Positions 4,962-5,938 of a stretch of 5,938 bases of DNA are shown in pieces. The number at the start of each line of letters is the position of its first letter. Positions within the stretch are counted from its first letter, which is position 1. The DNA comes from Myxococcales bacterium (lineage in GTDB: Bacteria > Myxococcota_A > Polyangia > Polyangiales > Polyangiaceae), in contig JAHFDX010000229.1 in assembly GCA_023248785.1 (NCBI GenBank), forward strand, positions 1-5,938, in the 5' to 3' direction. Under the pieces are notes generated by a model, which was given only the letters and a program-made list of their open reading frames with translations, was not told the DNA's origin and made no database searches. The position numbers were made by a program, and so were the translations under genes.

Positions 4962-5938
4962 ATGCGATCGAACGCAGCATCTCTATTCCTCAGTGCCCTC
5001 GCATTCCTTCCCTCATGCAAGCCGCGGCTCGGCGCCACGGCGGACGGTTCTCCGCGACCAACGCCTGCTGTGATGTCCGATGGGGCGCGTTCCTTCAATG
5101 CACTTCGGCCGGGGGAGAGCAAACCGGACGAAGCGGCGTTTCGAACCGAAGACGAGAAAAACACCATTTCGGTCTTTCGCTCGCTCTCGCCATCCACCGT
5201 CTTCGTCACGCAGACGCGCGTCGTTGTGGATTTTTGGAACGGCACGGAGTCTGAAGCGCCGTCAGGTTCGGGCTCCGGATTTGTTTGGGATGACGAAGGT
5301 CACATCGTGACAAATTTTCACGTGGTTCAAGGCGCACGGAGTCTGACGGTTGCGGTGAAGGACCAGAAAACCTACGACGCACGCGTTGTTGGCCTCGAGC
5401 CACGCAAGGACCTCGCAGTGCTCAAGATTGATGCGCCAAAAGGAACGCTCGCGCCCATCTCGCTCGCCAACCCGAAAGTGCCCCTCGAGGTCGGACAGAA
5501 AACCGTCGCCATCGGCAATCCATTTGGCCTCGACCACACGCTCACAACAGGCGTGATCAGCGCGCTCGGCAGGCAAGTGCAAGGAGCGGGCGGCGTGACA
5601 ATTCGCGACATGATCCAAACGGACGCGGCCATCAATCCAGGAAATTCGGGCGGTCCGCTACTTGATTCGTCCGGCAAGCTGATCGGCATCAACACCATGA
5701 TTTTCAGCCGCAGCGGGTCTTCCGCGGGGATCGGATTTGCCGTCCCCGCGGCCACGGTTGCGCGCATCGTGCCGCAGCTCATCAAGAATGGTCGCGTCGA
5801 TGAGCTTGGCTTCGGCGCGGTGGTTGACCCGAATCAAGGACTCGAACGACGCCTCGGCGTGAAGGGGTTATTTGTACTCAACGTCGAGCGCGGATCGGCT
5901 GCCGAAAAATCGGGCCTCCGCGCAACAAAGTACGTTCG
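4962..5938 (+). CDS. HtrA/DegP-family (S1C) serine protease, lipoprotein-type signal, partial
   Basis: The first 325 residues plus two bases; the gene runs off the right edge. Residues 1-18 form a short signal peptide (SLFLSALAFLP) ending in LPSC, with Cys19 a plausible lipidation site, followed by a Pro/Ser-rich linker to about 65. The trypsin-like domain spans about 68-275 with a full catalytic triad: His120 (TNFHVV), Asp150 (RKDLAVLKI) and Ser229 (NPGNSGGPL). GNPFGLDHTLTTGVIS (185-200) and the core sequence resemble plant and cyanobacterial Deg proteases more than E. coli DegP, and there is no long LA loop. A PDZ domain starts near 284 (GFGAVVDPNQGL) and is cut off near GSAAEKSGLR. Such enzymes degrade or chaperone misfolded envelope proteins; this one is probably tethered to a membrane facing the periplasm. 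It lies 53 bases after the Cys-rich lipoprotein gene, perhaps in one operon. Confidence 0.95.
   Translation, partial: MRSNAASLFLSALAFLPSCKPRLGATADGSPRPTPAVMSDGARSFNALRPGESKPDEAAFRTEDEKNTISVFRSLSPSTVFVTQTRVVVDFWNGTESEAPSGSGSGFVWDDEGHIVTNFHVVQGARSLTVAVKDQKTYDARVVGLEPRKDLAVLKIDAPKGTLAPISLANPKVPLEVGQKTVAIGNPFGLDHTLTTGVISALGRQVQGAGGVTIRDMIQTDAAINPGNSGGPLLDSSGKLIGINTMIFSRSGSSAGIGFAVPAATVARIVPQLIKNGRVDELGFGAVVDPNQGLERRLGVKGLFVLNVERGSAAEKSGLRATKYV

Overview
The window looks like a stretch of chromosome from a Gram-negative bacterium of moderately high GC content, most likely a member of the Myxococcota (Polyangia-like) or another deltaproteobacterial-type lineage. The reasons are indirect. Two short secreted lipoproteins carry low-complexity linkers after the lipidated cysteine (one rich in Asp-Thr-Gly, one in Thr-Asp-Gly-Gly), one of them is extremely cysteine-rich, and a lipoprotein-anchored HtrA-type protease lies beside it. 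No phage, IS element, CRISPR array, rRNA or tRNA was found.

Layout: (1) 1-498, minus strand: the N-terminal 166 residues of a secreted lipoprotein with a chitobiase/hexosaminidase C-terminal-type (CHB_HEX_C, Fn3-like) beta-sandwich repeat; the gene runs off the left edge. (2) 499-1378: about 880 bases with no convincing gene, holding a G/T-rich stretch, two perfect hairpins, two protein-like but unproven small reading frames and a very good Shine-Dalgarno sequence. (3) 1379-2389, plus: a three-domain regulator of 336 residues, with an N-terminal winged helix-turn-helix, a central GHKL ATPase of the anti-sigma/histidine-kinase type and a C-terminal STAS-like DUF4325 domain. (4) 2473-2763, plus: a HigA-type antitoxin/XRE regulator without a HigB toxin, with a 14-base palindrome in front of it. 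(5) 2843-4342, minus: complete glycogen synthase glgA, convergent with the higA-like gene. (6) 4450-4908, plus: cysteine-rich lipoprotein, divergent from glgA. (7) 4962-5938, plus: the first 325 residues of an HtrA/Deg serine protease with a lipoprotein signal, cut by the right edge inside the PDZ domain.

The most unusual part is 1379-2815. The regulator places DNA binding, an ATPase resembling the anti-sigma kinases and a STAS-like fold in one chain, which could be a single-chain version of a partner switch; this function is inferred. A HigA-like DNA-binding protein follows 83 bases later. A 23-base segment from the regulator's DUF4325 domain recurs (22/23) just after the higA-like stop codon in a reading frame that gives the same seven residues, suggesting a remnant of a second DUF4325 gene or a local duplication. 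The glgA, lipoprotein and HtrA genes look like ordinary housekeeping or envelope functions.
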